Positions 7,289 to 14,051 of a stretch of DNA of 38,804 nt are shown here, one piece after another. Source of the DNA: a virus. The translations under genes and the position numbers were made by a program. Under the pieces are notes generated by a model. The model ran no database searches, was not told the origin of the DNA, and saw only the letters and a list, made by a program, of their open reading frames with translations. Positions within the stretch are counted from its first letter, which is position 1. Each line of letters begins with the position of its first letter. Location: positions 1 through 38,804 of IMG/VR virus record IMGVR_UViG_3300044641_000655; one strand, given 5' to 3'.

Positions 7289-7880
7289 ACTATGGGCTAA
7301 GGCTTGGAAGAAAGAAACCGAAGGCTTAGACCTCAACACTGCACGACGTGCAGGACGTTCCACTAAGGACAATCCTAACAAAGAGGATGGCTTCTGGTGG
7401 GATACCAATGGTTCCATTTGGGTAGACAACTACATCAAGTGGCGCAAGAACAATCCTAATTGGAAAATCTGGACAACACCACAAGGTGCACGTGCTATTG
7501 AACTGGAGTTAAACCCAGTCATCGCAGGTATACCAGTGAAGATGTTCATTGACAGAATCTTTGAGGTAGATGGTAAGTTAGTTATCGTTGACTTAAAGAC
7601 ATCACGTACACGCCCAACCTCTGACCTTCAGTTAGGCTTCTACAAAGTAGGAGTCGAACAGATGATTGGAGTAGAAGTCAATCTAGGAAACTACTGGATG
7701 TCTCGTGAGTCGGGGACAGGAGAGATGATTGACCTAAGTAGATATACGCTAGACACACTTGAGTATTTTGTTGATGGCTTTGACAAGGCACGCAAGGCTG
7801 GTATATTTCTACCGAACCTACAATCGTGCAGTTTCTGTGGACTCACAGCACACTGCCAATTCACAAAGGAAAAGAAATGA
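7275..7880 (+). CDS. Catalytic part of split Cas4/RecB-like PD-(D/E)XK nuclease
   Basis: 201 residues from ATG 7275; GGAG at 7261-7264 lies 10 nt upstream, so independent initiation is credible. The nuclease core reads D93 (FIDRIF), then VDLK with D106 and K108, then the RecB-type Q119-x3-Y123. The C-terminus has CSFCGLTAHC (Cys185, 188, 194), three ligands of a likely 4Fe-4S cluster. These enzymes resect DNA ends in replication and recombination. It overlaps the N-terminal ORF by 14 nt and its own stop overlaps the next ATG. No clear +1 slippery codon is present at the junction (GAA TGA). Confidence 0.8.
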   Translation: MTTNELWAKAWKKETEGLDLNTARRAGRSTKDNPNKEDGFWWDTNGSIWVDNYIKWRKNNPNWKIWTTPQGARAIELELNPVIAGIPVKMFIDRIFEVDGKLVIVDLKTSRTRPTSDLQLGFYKVGVEQMIGVEVNLGNYWMSRESGTGEMIDLSRYTLDTLEYFVDGFDKARKAGIFLPNLQSCSFCGLTAHCQFTKEKK

Positions 7881-8278
7881 CAACAGAAAACTGGAAGTTG
7901 CAAGTGTCAGTTAAGTCTCCCAATGGTGACTTGATTAACATTCGTGCTAACACTGCTGATGAACTCAGCGTGATGCTCGAAGGCATTACAGATTATTCAC
8001 ATCAGATTGCTGCTACATCTAAGGCGGTTGCTGCTGCTTACACAGTGCTCCCTTTAGCGACTGGCGGTTCAACTCAAGACACCGCGCCAGTGCAGTCTTA
8101 CGCTCCAACCCAGGCGCAACCTCAATCCGCTACGGTGGCAGGGATGTCTACACCGACTTGCGTACACGGGGCACGCATCTTCCGCCAGGGAGTAAGCAAG
8201 ACGAACGGGAAGCCTTACGCATTCTGGGCTTGTCCGACACCACAGGGGACACCAGACCAATGCAAGCCCGTCAACTAA
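7877..8278 (+). CDS. Zinc-binding hypothetical protein of the replication block
   Basis: 133 residues from ATG 7877, preceded by AAAGGAAA and overlapping the nuclease stop. The N-terminal 60 residues are mixed alpha/beta (SVKSPNGDLINIRANTADEL). A Pro/Gln/Thr linker (65-92) follows, then a C-terminal zinc-ribbon-like block with Cys95, His97, Cys119 and Cys129 (CVHGARIFRQGVSKTNGKPY, then WACP). Proteins of this form occur next to phage nucleases and may bind DNA; no specific function can be assigned. Confidence 0.7.
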   Translation: MTTENWKLQVSVKSPNGDLINIRANTADELSVMLEGITDYSHQIAATSKAVAAAYTVLPLATGGSTQDTAPVQSYAPTQAQPQSATVAGMSTPTCVHGARIFRQGVSKTNGKPYAFWACPTPQGTPDQCKPVN

Positions 8279-8365
8279 TACAGGACGAGATGATATAAGA
8301 ATTGGTGGAGGGGTAACTGACGGGGAAGGTGGTTGCCCCTCTTCCAACTTAAGACAGGAGATGCA

Positions 8366-9148
8366 GTGAGAACTTTAGTAAGAAGCGTAGGACGACAGGA
8401 CATAGGTGGAGAACCACTACCTAGTTGTTTCAAAACATTTGATGCAAACAAAATTATATTTCGTAGAGCAGAAGTATCTATGCTCGCTGGTACACCTGGT
8501 GTAGGTAAGTCAACACTTGCTATTGCACTAGCGTTGAAGATGAAGGTGCCTTGCCTATACATCTCAGCAGATACAAACGCACACACTATGGCTATGCGCC
8601 TAGCCTCTATGATTTCTGGCAAGAACCAGACAGATGTAGAGAGCCTGATGAATAGAGACCCAGGCTGGACGAAGGCTATCTTGCAACGTAGCAATCACAT
8701 CGTATGGTCATTTGAATCTTCACCTACCTTGCAAGATATAGATGAAGAAGTTCAAGCATTCGAAGAACTCTGGGGTTGTCCACCAGTTGCTATCTTCGTA
8801 GATAACCTAATGGATATTGCAACAGATGGTGGCGAAGAGTTCGCATCTATGCGTGCCATTATGAAGGAGTTGAAATACCTTGCTCGTGCAACTAACACTG
8901 CTATTATTATTTTACACCACACTTCTGAGGCTGTTATGGGTAACCCTTGCCAACCTCGTTCTGCCCTCCAAGGTAAGGTGGCACAACTTCCTGCACTTAT
9001 CTGCACTCTGGGTGTTGTCGGTACTTCTATGGCTATCGCTCCTGTAAAGAATAGATACGGGCGTGCCGATGCCAACGCTAACCTGACTTGTTGGCTATCA
9101 TTTAACCCTGAGTATATGTACATCGAAGACATACCAGAGAATGGATAA
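8366..9148 (+). CDS. RecA/DnaB-fold replicative ATPase (helicase-like)
   Basis: 260 residues. GTG 8366 was chosen because AGGAG at 8356-8360 lies 5 nt upstream; a TTG at 8333 would add 11 residues. Walker A is AGTPGVGKST near 41-50 and Walker B AIFVDNL near 142-148, with ILHHTSE near 182-188 as the sensor strand. The size and motifs match the ATPase core of DnaB/RecA-type proteins, without the DnaB N-terminal domain. Its expected role is hexameric DNA unwinding or loading at the phage fork, working with the primase genes downstream. An 87-nt gap upstream contains a weak hairpin (8310-8339) and no gene. Confidence 0.8.
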   Translation: MRTLVRSVGRQDIGGEPLPSCFKTFDANKIIFRRAEVSMLAGTPGVGKSTLAIALALKMKVPCLYISADTNAHTMAMRLASMISGKNQTDVESLMNRDPGWTKAILQRSNHIVWSFESSPTLQDIDEEVQAFEELWGCPPVAIFVDNLMDIATDGGEEFASMRAIMKELKYLARATNTAIIILHHTSEAVMGNPCQPRSALQGKVAQLPALICTLGVVGTSMAIAPVKNRYGRADANANLTCWLSFNPEYMYIEDIPENG

Positions 9149-9151
9149 GAG

Positions 9152-9349
9152 ATGCTAAGAGAAGAAGAAGACGACCTCACACAGGAGATGCGTCAATTAG
9201 TTATGGCTAAGGTAACCGAAGAAGTTACTGCATTTATTATGAAGATTGAAGAAGCCAAGCCACCTGTCACTGATGAGTGGACAGAAGGTGTCAACGTCGG
9301 TATGAACTGGGCTATCCGTATCCTACGTAAGGACAAGAGCGCATACTAG
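9152..9349 (+). CDS. Small acidic hypothetical protein
   Basis: 65 residues, starting 3 nt after the ATPase gene and ending directly before the next ATG. The N-terminal two-thirds is an acidic helix (REEEDDLTQEMRQLVMAK), followed by DEWTEGVNVGMNWAIRILRK, an amphipathic segment. No enzyme motif is visible. Its tight packing in the replication block suggests an accessory factor; the function is unknown. Confidence 0.65.
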   Translation: MLREEEDDLTQEMRQLVMAKVTEEVTAFIMKIEEAKPPVTDEWTEGVNVGMNWAIRILRKDKSAY

Positions 9350-9694
9350 ATGGCATCCCAATCGCGCAAACATCGTGGGTACCGCAGTCAGAAAGTGTTG
9401 GCTGAGTATTTAGCGGTCAATGGATTTCCATACGCTGAGTCCACTGGTGCTGGGCGTAGTGGCTCAGACATTACTGGCACGATAGGTATTGACTGGGAAG
9501 TCAAGGCAAGAACAGGGTTTAATCCTGCTGCTGCCATTGCACAATTAAAGGATAGAGATAAAGGATTGCTAGGTCTTGTAGTACTAAGACTTAATGGTCA
9601 AGGAGAGAAGAGCGTAGACGATTGGGTATGCTTACTTAGGTTGGAGGATGCAGTGAAACTATTGAGAGATGCAGGATATGGTGATAAAAATTGA
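9350..9694 (+). CDS. PD-(D/E)XK endonuclease, Holliday-junction-resolvase-like
   Basis: 114 residues. The N-terminus is basic (SRKHRGYRSQK), suited to DNA contact. The catalytic pattern is D40 (GRSGSDITG) followed by E50-V-K52 (DWEVKAR), with a helix carrying Q65 and K67. The compact size and motif order fit archaeal-Hjc or VRR-Nuc-type nucleases that resolve branched DNA, a common need before phage packaging. It overlaps the CHC2 ORF by 26 nt. Confidence 0.72.
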   Translation: MASQSRKHRGYRSQKVLAEYLAVNGFPYAESTGAGRSGSDITGTIGIDWEVKARTGFNPAAAIAQLKDRDKGLLGLVVLRLNGQGEKSVDDWVCLLRLEDAVKLLRDAGYGDKN

Positions 9695-10058
9695 CAACGA
9701 CTTGCCTAACATCGCAGATGTCCTCACACACTACGGTGCAAACATACGACAAAGGCACGGGCAAGTTAACCTTAAGTGTCCGTTCCATTCAGATACGCAC
9801 CAGTCTGGTTCAGCCAACCTCGACAAGAATATCTTTATATGCTTTGCCTGTGGCGTTCAAGGTAACTCGCTCCAAATTATTGCGTCAAGAGAAGGAGTAA
9901 ACATCCGTGAAGCAAAGCGCATTGCAGAAGGAATTACTGGGGAAAGCAGCGAACAAGTACGCGGAAAGCATCTCTCTGGCTCAAGGCTACCTAGAAAGCA
10001 GGGGAATACCTCTGGAGGTAGCACGTCTGGCATCATTAGGCGTAGTCGCGGAGCCTGA
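9669..10058 (+). CDS. DNA primase N-terminal part: CHC2 zinc finger ORF
   Basis: 129 residues; ATG 9678 is an alternative start. The CHC2 zinc-binding domain is clear: NIADVLTHYG at 14-23, Cys37-Pro-Phe-His40, then Cys58 and Cys61 within ICFACGVQGNSLQII. This domain reads template DNA in DnaG-type primases. After about residue 92 (GESSEQVRGKHLSG) the sequence turns low-complexity and basic, as expected where the frame is no longer the conserved one. The TOPRIM half continues in another frame from 9907, overlapping by 152 nt. A GGGG run at 9939-9942 would allow a P-site glycine tRNA to re-pair after a +1 slip. Confidence 0.8.
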   Translation: MQDMVIKIDNDLPNIADVLTHYGANIRQRHGQVNLKCPFHSDTHQSGSANLDKNIFICFACGVQGNSLQIIASREGVNIREAKRIAEGITGESSEQVRGKHLSGSRLPRKQGNTSGGSTSGIIRRSRGA

Positions 10059-10536
10059 AGTTGGACACGAAGCAATGGTGGGTAGGTTATCCATCCCTTA
10101 CATCACTAAGACTGGTGTTGTTGACTTAAGATTTCGTGCATTAAACCCTGCGGTTGAACCTAAGTATATGGGATTGACTGGAGCAGAGACAAAGATGTAC
10201 AACGTACTAGATGTGGAGCGTGCTGGTGATTACATTGGAGTATGCGAAGGAGAGATTGACACACTTACTCTTTCTTCTGTCATTGGAATTCCCTGCATTG
10301 GAGTCCCTGGTGCGAACAGTTGGAAGAAGCACTACACACGATTGCTGGCCGACTTTGAACGAGTCTTTGTATTCGCAGATGGCGACCAGCCTGGAACGGA
10401 ATTCGCCCGTAGTCTTGCCAGGGAACTACCAGTTACTATCATTCAATTACCAGACGGATTCGATGTTAATTCTATGTACGTGCAAGAAGGTGCTGACTAC
10501 TTCCATCAGAAGATGGATATGAAGAATGGACTTTGA
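9907..10536 (+). CDS. DNA primase C-terminal part: TOPRIM ORF
   Basis: 209 residues from GTG 9907, with a strong AAGGAG at 9892-9897 nine bases upstream, so it can be started independently of the CHC2 ORF. Residues 17-77 match the region that links zinc finger and TOPRIM in phage primases (GYLESRGIPLEVARLASLG, GRLSIPYIT). The TOPRIM core has CEGEIDTL with Glu114 and FADGD with Asp158 and Asp160, the metal-binding acidic residues. It makes RNA primers for phage DNA synthesis. It is in the +1 frame relative to the zinc-finger ORF. Confidence 0.82.
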   Translation: MKQSALQKELLGKAANKYAESISLAQGYLESRGIPLEVARLASLGVVAEPEVGHEAMVGRLSIPYITKTGVVDLRFRALNPAVEPKYMGLTGAETKMYNVLDVERAGDYIGVCEGEIDTLTLSSVIGIPCIGVPGANSWKKHYTRLLADFERVFVFADGDQPGTEFARSLARELPVTIIQLPDGFDVNSMYVQEGADYFHQKMDMKNGL

Positions 10537-10897
10537 CGAACTCGAACCACCTGAGTCTTACTGTCACGAATGCAAGGAACAGTTCGACAACTCGTTCGAC
10601 TTGATAGACCACACATTAGAAGATGATGAAGAGTTCGACCCTTACTACGTACTGCCCAACGGATTCAAACTGTTGCTTGGTTCTTTGTTAAGGTTTATGT
10701 ACCACCATCGTGATGAGCCAGAGAAGATTGCTTTGATTAGCCAGTCAACTTACGTAACTCTATTTGCATCTGAGATGGGTTACGATATGGTAGATGAATT
10801 GGTTGAAGATATGGTAGTGAAGTCAGAGTTGCAGAACTTTGATGAAGAACTAAAGAAACTATTGACAAAGGATGACGATGGAGAAGGCGGAGCGTGA
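10526..10897 (+). CDS. Hypothetical acidic protein with N-terminal zinc-finger-like motif
   Basis: 123 residues, overlapping the primase ORF by 11 nt. Residues 11-29 (SYCHECKEQFDNSFDLIDH) hold Cys13, Cys16 and His29, a C2H2-like start. The rest is acidic and helical (FKLLLGSLLRFMYHHRDEPE; MVDELVEDMV). No known catalytic motif was found. It is likely an accessory replication or regulatory protein. Confidence 0.68.
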   Translation: MDFDELEPPESYCHECKEQFDNSFDLIDHTLEDDEEFDPYYVLPNGFKLLLGSLLRFMYHHRDEPEKIALISQSTYVTLFASEMGYDMVDELVEDMVVKSELQNFDEELKKLLTKDDDGEGGA

Positions 10898-10903
10898 AGA
10901 GAT

Positions 10904-11269
10904 ATGGCAGATTATAACCCATCTGGTAGAGCAAGGATTGAACGTACAGGCATACAACGTGGAGGACCACTACCTCAAAGTAACCCTGTCGATTCCACTT
11001 TTGAGCAGGATGTAAGAGAGACAATGAAAGAACTCGGTGACTTGCTGATAAGTAAGCACCGTGACTATGGCCCGAAGAATATCTCTGACTCCCCAGGTGG
11101 TGCGCTCAATGGGCTACGTGTACGTATGCACGACAAGACGGCACGCATCAACAACTTGATTGACAATGGCACACAGGCACAACACGAACCACTAGAGGAT
11201 TCATTCAAAGACTTAGCGAACTATGGTATAATTGCACTGTTAGTTCTACGAGGAAAGTGGGATAAGTAA
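10904..11269 (+). CDS. DUF1599 / nucleotide-modification-associated (Nmad1-like) protein
   Basis: 121 residues. The C-terminal two-thirds carries the DUF1599 signature: LLISKHRDYGPKNI at about 47-60, GLRVRMHDKTARINNLI at 70-86, and EPLEDSFKDLANYGIIALL at about 95-113. This all-alpha family is linked to nucleotide pools and modified phage nucleotides. The His, Asp and Lys positions typical of a metal-binding helical bundle are present. The N-terminal 35 residues are low complexity. It sits between primase and nuclease genes. Confidence 0.72.
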   Translation: MADYNPSGRARIERTGIQRGGPLPQSNPVDSTFEQDVRETMKELGDLLISKHRDYGPKNISDSPGGALNGLRVRMHDKTARINNLIDNGTQAQHEPLEDSFKDLANYGIIALLVLRGKWDK

Positions 11270-11667
11270 TGGCATCTAAGTCATCATTTGACTTAGACTT
11301 TGGCTATGGTCGCAAAGGCGAACAACTTGTAGATGAGTTGCTTACTGGTAACCTTACTGTTGAAGTCAAGCGTGACCGCAAGTGGTTCAAGACCAACAAC
11401 TTATATATAGAAACTGAATGCTTCTTCCAAAAGGTAGGAGACTGGGCACCCTCTGGGCTAGGTGTAACTGAGGCAGGGTACTGGGCATTTGTGCTACAGG
11501 AATCAACCCTCATCGTACCTACCGATGTGTTGCGCTATGCGGTAAAAGAATTTGGCAGAGAGATTAGTTGCTTCATCCCACCTAATCAAAGTAAAGGCTT
11601 CCTCATAACAGTAGATGACCTAATGACTGCGACGAGAAAATATAAAGATGACGATAGAGTGGAATAG
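11269..11667 (+). CDS. Putative PD-(D/E)XK nuclease-like protein
   Basis: 132 residues, start overlapping the preceding stop. The N-terminus FDLDFGYGRKGEQLVDELL (7-25) gives a conserved Glu18, and LTVEVKRDRKW (29-39) gives E32-V-K34; YIETECF follows with Glu48. This order is typical of compact PD-(D/E)XK enzymes, although the first acidic metal ligand is not certain. It could trim or nick DNA during replication or degrade host DNA. The 3' end overlaps the sigma-like gene by 20 nt. Confidence 0.6.
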   Translation: MASKSSFDLDFGYGRKGEQLVDELLTGNLTVEVKRDRKWFKTNNLYIETECFFQKVGDWAPSGLGVTEAGYWAFVLQESTLIVPTDVLRYAVKEFGREISCFIPPNQSKGFLITVDDLMTATRKYKDDDRVE

Positions 11668-12289
11668 AATCGAACGCTGGCAATACATAGTTGACTCGGT
11701 TGCTGCTGAGTATCACAAGAAGTTTGAGATGGATGCAGATGACATACGACAAGTTCTTTACCAGTGGTTTGTTGAACATCCTGTCAAGTTAGATACGTGG
11801 GAGGCAATCGGTGAGAAGGATGCAAAGAACCTTATCTATCGTAGCCTACGCAATCAAGCACTAGATTACTGCCAACACTGGAAGGCTAAGTCTGGTGGGT
11901 ATGAGACATCCGATTTGTTTTACTACGAGGCTGATATGGTTGAGGCTTTGTTGCCCTCTGTCTTGCGAGGTGAGTTCGGCGTGACTGCTAAGTTGAATCT
12001 CGGTAGGCCAGGCCGTCCCTCTGCACCTAACGAGGGTGGCAACCTGATGGCTATGATGATTGAGATTGACTATGCCTTCTGGAAACTGCCGAAGGATGAT
12101 AGGAAGATACTGTTCCTGCGTCACGCAGAGTCGCTAGACTTTGCAAAGATAGGTGAAGAATTAAATATGGGTAGTGAAGATGCTGTGCGTATGAGACACA
12201 AGCGTGCCATCAAGAAACTTATTCATAAGGTCGGTGGCTTCAAGCCATACAGAGATGATGACCTAGAACCACAGGAAGAAGACAAATAA
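11648..12289 (+). CDS. Sigma-70-like transcription factor
   Basis: 213 residues. The N-terminal helical part (residues 11-80, MDADDIRQVLYQWF and LIYRSLRNQALDYCQ) resembles sigma region 2; the C-terminal part (139-195) resembles region 4, with LPKDDRKILFLRHAESLDFAKI leading into the helix-turn-helix EELNMGSEDAVRMRHKRAI. A Gly/Pro-rich linker (118-132) separates them. The acidic tail is short. It closes the early plus operon just before a terminator. It probably redirects host RNA polymerase to later phage promoters; weak similarity of region 2 leaves some doubt. Confidence 0.65.
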   Translation: MTIEWNRIERWQYIVDSVAAEYHKKFEMDADDIRQVLYQWFVEHPVKLDTWEAIGEKDAKNLIYRSLRNQALDYCQHWKAKSGGYETSDLFYYEADMVEALLPSVLRGEFGVTAKLNLGRPGRPSAPNEGGNLMAMMIEIDYAFWKLPKDDRKILFLRHAESLDFAKIGEELNMGSEDAVRMRHKRAIKKLIHKVGGFKPYRDDDLEPQEEDK

Positions 12290-12293
12290 AAAA

Positions 12294-12316
12294 CCCCCTC
12301 CGAAGAGGGGGCTTCT
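12294..12316. terminator. Bidirectional terminator between convergent operons
   Basis: A perfect 7-bp GC stem, CCCCCTC (12294-12300) and GAGGGGG (12305-12311), with a CGAA loop. On the minus strand the stem is followed by TTTTTTATTT, a good intrinsic terminator for the small-gene operon. On the plus strand CTTCTTACTTC follows, a poorer T-tract for the early plus operon ending at 12289. Confidence 0.85.
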
Positions 12317-12323
12317 TACTTCT

Positions 12324-12404
12324 TTAGCACTTACAGAATTTTTTAGTGCTAAGACTGATGCGAATTACTGAACCACAAGTCTTGCACTTGATTGACTTAC
12401 TCAT
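12324..12404 (-). CDS. 26-residue zinc-ribbon-like miniprotein
   Basis: ATG at 12404 is preceded by AGGAGAAGAAG, and the stop lies just before the terminator. The 26 residues include Cys7, Cys10, Cys24 and Cys26 (CKTC near the start, CKC at the end), a complete set of zinc ligands for a miniature ribbon. It overlaps the end of its upstream neighbour. The tiny size is unusual, but the ribosome site and the cysteine pairs argue that it is real. Confidence 0.6.
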   Translation of the reverse strand: MSKSIKCKTCGSVIRISLSTKKFCKC

Positions 12405-12558
12405 CTTCTTCTCCTGTCTCTTCTGAATTAACTATATTTAGTTTTTGTTGAAGGTCAAGAAGCACTGACCCAAAGGTTGAGTCGTTCTTCTCTTGGTCGG
12501 CCATTACTGTTAATGCCCTGACACATACCTTCAACTGCCATTCTGTTATCTCTATCAT
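12397..12558 (-). CDS. Small helical hypothetical protein
   Basis: 53 residues from ATG 12558 with AGGAG upstream in the leader motif CTAGACAGGAG. Two helices are likely (TEWQLKVCVRALTVMADQE and FGSVLLDLQQKLNIV), followed by an acidic tail. It is the first gene behind a consensus promoter at 12592-12620, so it and the miniprotein below it may be expressed more strongly than the rest of the minus operon. No family was recognised. Confidence 0.65.
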   Translation of the reverse strand: MIEITEWQLKVCVRALTVMADQEKNDSTFGSVLLDLQQKLNIVNSEETGEEDE

Positions 12559-12591
12559 CTTTTTTTCTCCTGTCTAGTAGATGATAAAACT

Positions 12592-12620
12592 ATTATACCA
12601 CAATGGTTTTCATTTGTCAA
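12592..12620 (-). promoter_or_regulatory. Consensus sigma-70 promoter inside minus operon
   Basis: On the minus strand TTGACA (12620-12615) and TATAAT (12597-12592) are separated by exactly 17 nt, a perfect match to the vegetative consensus. It overlaps the last codons of the 12610 gene and would drive the genes at 12397 and 12324. The expected start is near 12585, about 27 nt upstream of the ATG. Confidence 0.85.
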
Positions 12621-12744
12621 GCATCGGTGTGCCGCCGACTAATTCCATCTCACCACTGTCAACCCATAAATGTTCTGGATAATCTTTATCTAACTCTGCA
12701 TTGTGTAGTTCGACTATCTCTTTCCAACTTTGTATTGTATTCAT
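12610..12744 (-). CDS. 44-residue hypothetical protein
   Basis: ATG 12744 with GGGGGAT upstream, 1 nt after the stop of the upstream gene. The protein is acidic (SWKEIVELHNAELDKDYPEH) with a short C-terminal beta-like stretch (MELVGGTP). No motif was recognised. Its 3' end contains the -35 box of an internal promoter. Confidence 0.6.
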   Translation of the reverse strand: MNTIQSWKEIVELHNAELDKDYPEHLWVDSGEMELVGGTPMLDK

Positions 12745-12745
12745 C

Positions 12746-12913
12746 TTATCCCCCTGTGCTATAGAAACCAGTGCCAGTAAACTTTACTGCTGGTGCTGAC
12801 CATACTCTACTCATTGTGCTTTGGCAACAGATAGGTTCGGTGCTGTCACCATATGCCCTCTGCACTTCTTGTGTGCCACCACATAGGTTGCACTTGTATT
12901 CATATGTAGGCAT
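12746..12913 (-). CDS. FmdB-like zinc ribbon protein
   Basis: 55 residues from ATG 12913; GGGGAG is 5 nt upstream (an adjacent ATG at 12916 is too close). The N-terminus MPTYEYKCNLCG and the C-terminus FTGTGFYSTGG are the two hallmarks of FmdB / CxxC-CxxC-SSSS family proteins, and Cys8, Cys11, Cys29 and Cys30 form the zinc site. Family members are putative regulatory proteins. It overlaps its upstream neighbour by ATGA. Confidence 0.8.
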   Translation of the reverse strand: MPTYEYKCNLCGGTQEVQRAYGDSTEPICCQSTMSRVWSAPAVKFTGTGFYSTGG

Positions 12914-13089
12914 CATATCTCCCCGTCAATAGGTGTAGGTGCTGTGCTGATGGAGCCACAGTCCTTGCACTTCTGTGTCAAATCATACCAACCAACTGCT
13001 CTGTCTTCCTCATCCCACATCACAGTTATCTCGAACATCAAGCATCCACAGATACAGGCTAAGGTAGGCTCACCAGTTAGGTCGAACAT
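12913..13089 (-). CDS. Zinc-ribbon-like small protein
   Basis: 58 residues from ATG 13089. It has a Cys-x-Cys-x-Cys cluster at residues 12-16 (CICGC) and Cys41-x2-Cys44 (CKDCG), so one metal ion is likely, with a mixed beta segment between (FEITVMWDEEDRAVGWYDL). The gene order is the same tight stop-start packing as its neighbours. No family was assigned. Confidence 0.65.
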   Translation of the reverse strand: MFDLTGEPTLACICGCLMFEITVMWDEEDRAVGWYDLTQKCKDCGSISTAPTPIDGEI

Positions 13090-13503
13090 CTAATACCAAT
13101 TCCTACGCTGGGAATGTTTCCACGCCCTGCAAGGGGTATCGTATCGGTGTTCGATGTAGCGATAGGCATTAAGTATCTGTACTGCTGGGTCTTTGCTCTT
13201 CTCCTTCAACATCTGGGCTATGCCGAAGGCACTGCTACCCTGCTGGTTCTTGGCCAGATGGTCGAACCGACTCTCTTTGGTGAACAATAGGCGGATACAT
13301 TTACGTTCGTTTGCATCCCAATCCCATCCGTGTTGAGCGAATTTCATAGCCATCATTCTGTTGCGGTGCTTCTCTTCCATCGTAGCCTTGGTTCTTATCC
13401 TCGGCTTGACATCCACGTTGACATCTACTGTCACAGTATGGGTCAATGGTGCAAGGCTTGCCAGTAACACAATACCTATGACTATGAACGCTCTCTTTTT
13501 CAT
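13090..13503 (-). CDS. Membrane-anchored lytic-transglycosylase-like protein
   Basis: 137 residues. A signal-anchor spans about residues 5-20 (AFIVIGIVLLASLAPL). The C-terminal half has an SLT/lysozyme-like pattern: FTKESRFDH with candidate catalytic Glu77, GSSAFGIAQM at 89-98, then AYRYIEHRYDTPCRAW at 113-128. This fold cleaves glycan strands of peptidoglycan. It lies among early regulatory genes, next to whiB and far from the endolysin, so local wall remodelling or exclusion of competing phages is more likely than final lysis. The start overlaps the whiB stop. Confidence 0.68.
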   Translation of the reverse strand: MKKRAFIVIGIVLLASLAPLTHTVTVDVNVDVKPRIRTKATMEEKHRNRMMAMKFAQHGWDWDANERKCIRLLFTKESRFDHLAKNQQGSSAFGIAQMLKEKSKDPAVQILNAYRYIEHRYDTPCRAWKHSQRRNWY

Positions 13504-13844
13504 ACCTTAAGTTTACCAATCTTTCTTCGAACATCACGTCTATGTCGTGTCTCGTGTCGCACTGAGTTATGACTGACAGATAACCCTGCTAACAAGGCAC
13601 GCTCACCAGTGAGCAAGCCACCCCACACTGAGCCAACTCCGCCTACACTGATGACGTTCTCGCTCTCTAGCCCCTGTTGTAGGCACTCTGCTCTGACTGG
13701 ACACTGATGGCAGACTTCTATTGCTTGCACTGTGCGTAGCACGTGCAACTGTTGCTCGTCTACATAGATAGAGTTCTCGTAGTGCCAGAGGTCTGGGTCT
13801 GGATGTCCATTACACGCTGCTTCTTTGTGCCAATCGCGCTTCAT
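13500..13844 (-). CDS. whiB: WhiB-family iron-sulfur transcription regulator
   Basis: 114 residues. The four cluster cysteines are Cys11 (AACNGHPDPDLW), Cys45 and Cys48 (EVCHQCPVR) and Cys54 (CLQQG), followed by the family turn GSVWGGL at 71-77 and a basic tail (RHETRHRRDVRRK) for DNA contact. WhiB proteins bind the main sigma factor and change promoter choice; phage copies such as TM4 WhiB can interfere with host development and superinfection. It is diagnostic for an actinobacterial host. It overlaps genes on both sides. Confidence 0.92.
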   Translation of the reverse strand: MKRDWHKEAACNGHPDPDLWHYENSIYVDEQQLHVLRTVQAIEVCHQCPVRAECLQQGLESENVISVGGVGSVWGGLLTGERALLAGLSVSHNSVRHETRHRRDVRRKIGKLKV

Positions 13845-14041
13845 AGTCGCACGATTTCTACTGCGCCTGCATAATCTATGTCTTCGAAAGATAATTCCTT
13901 GGCTATCTCACGAGAATAAATCCATTCATCCTTCTGTTCGTAGGTCATAGATGACCAGTCACTCGGTAACTCTGTGCCCTCTGGCAAGGTAACGTCGATG
14001 CCCCTTGTGCCATTGAGTGCGTAGATAATTCTAAACTTCAT
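13841..14041 (-). CDS. 66-residue hypothetical protein
   Basis: ATG 14041 was chosen because GGGAGAG lies 5 nt upstream; the longer open frame to 14191 has no such site and overlaps the neighbouring gene. The protein is acidic, with a short beta start (KFRIIYALNGTRGIDVTLP) and helical end (YSREIAKELSFEDI). No known motif. It is coupled to whiB by a shared ATGA. Confidence 0.65.
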   Translation of the reverse strand: MKFRIIYALNGTRGIDVTLPEGTELPSDWSSMTYEQKDEWIYSREIAKELSFEDIDYAGAVEIVRL

Positions 14042-14051
14042 AGTCTCTCCC

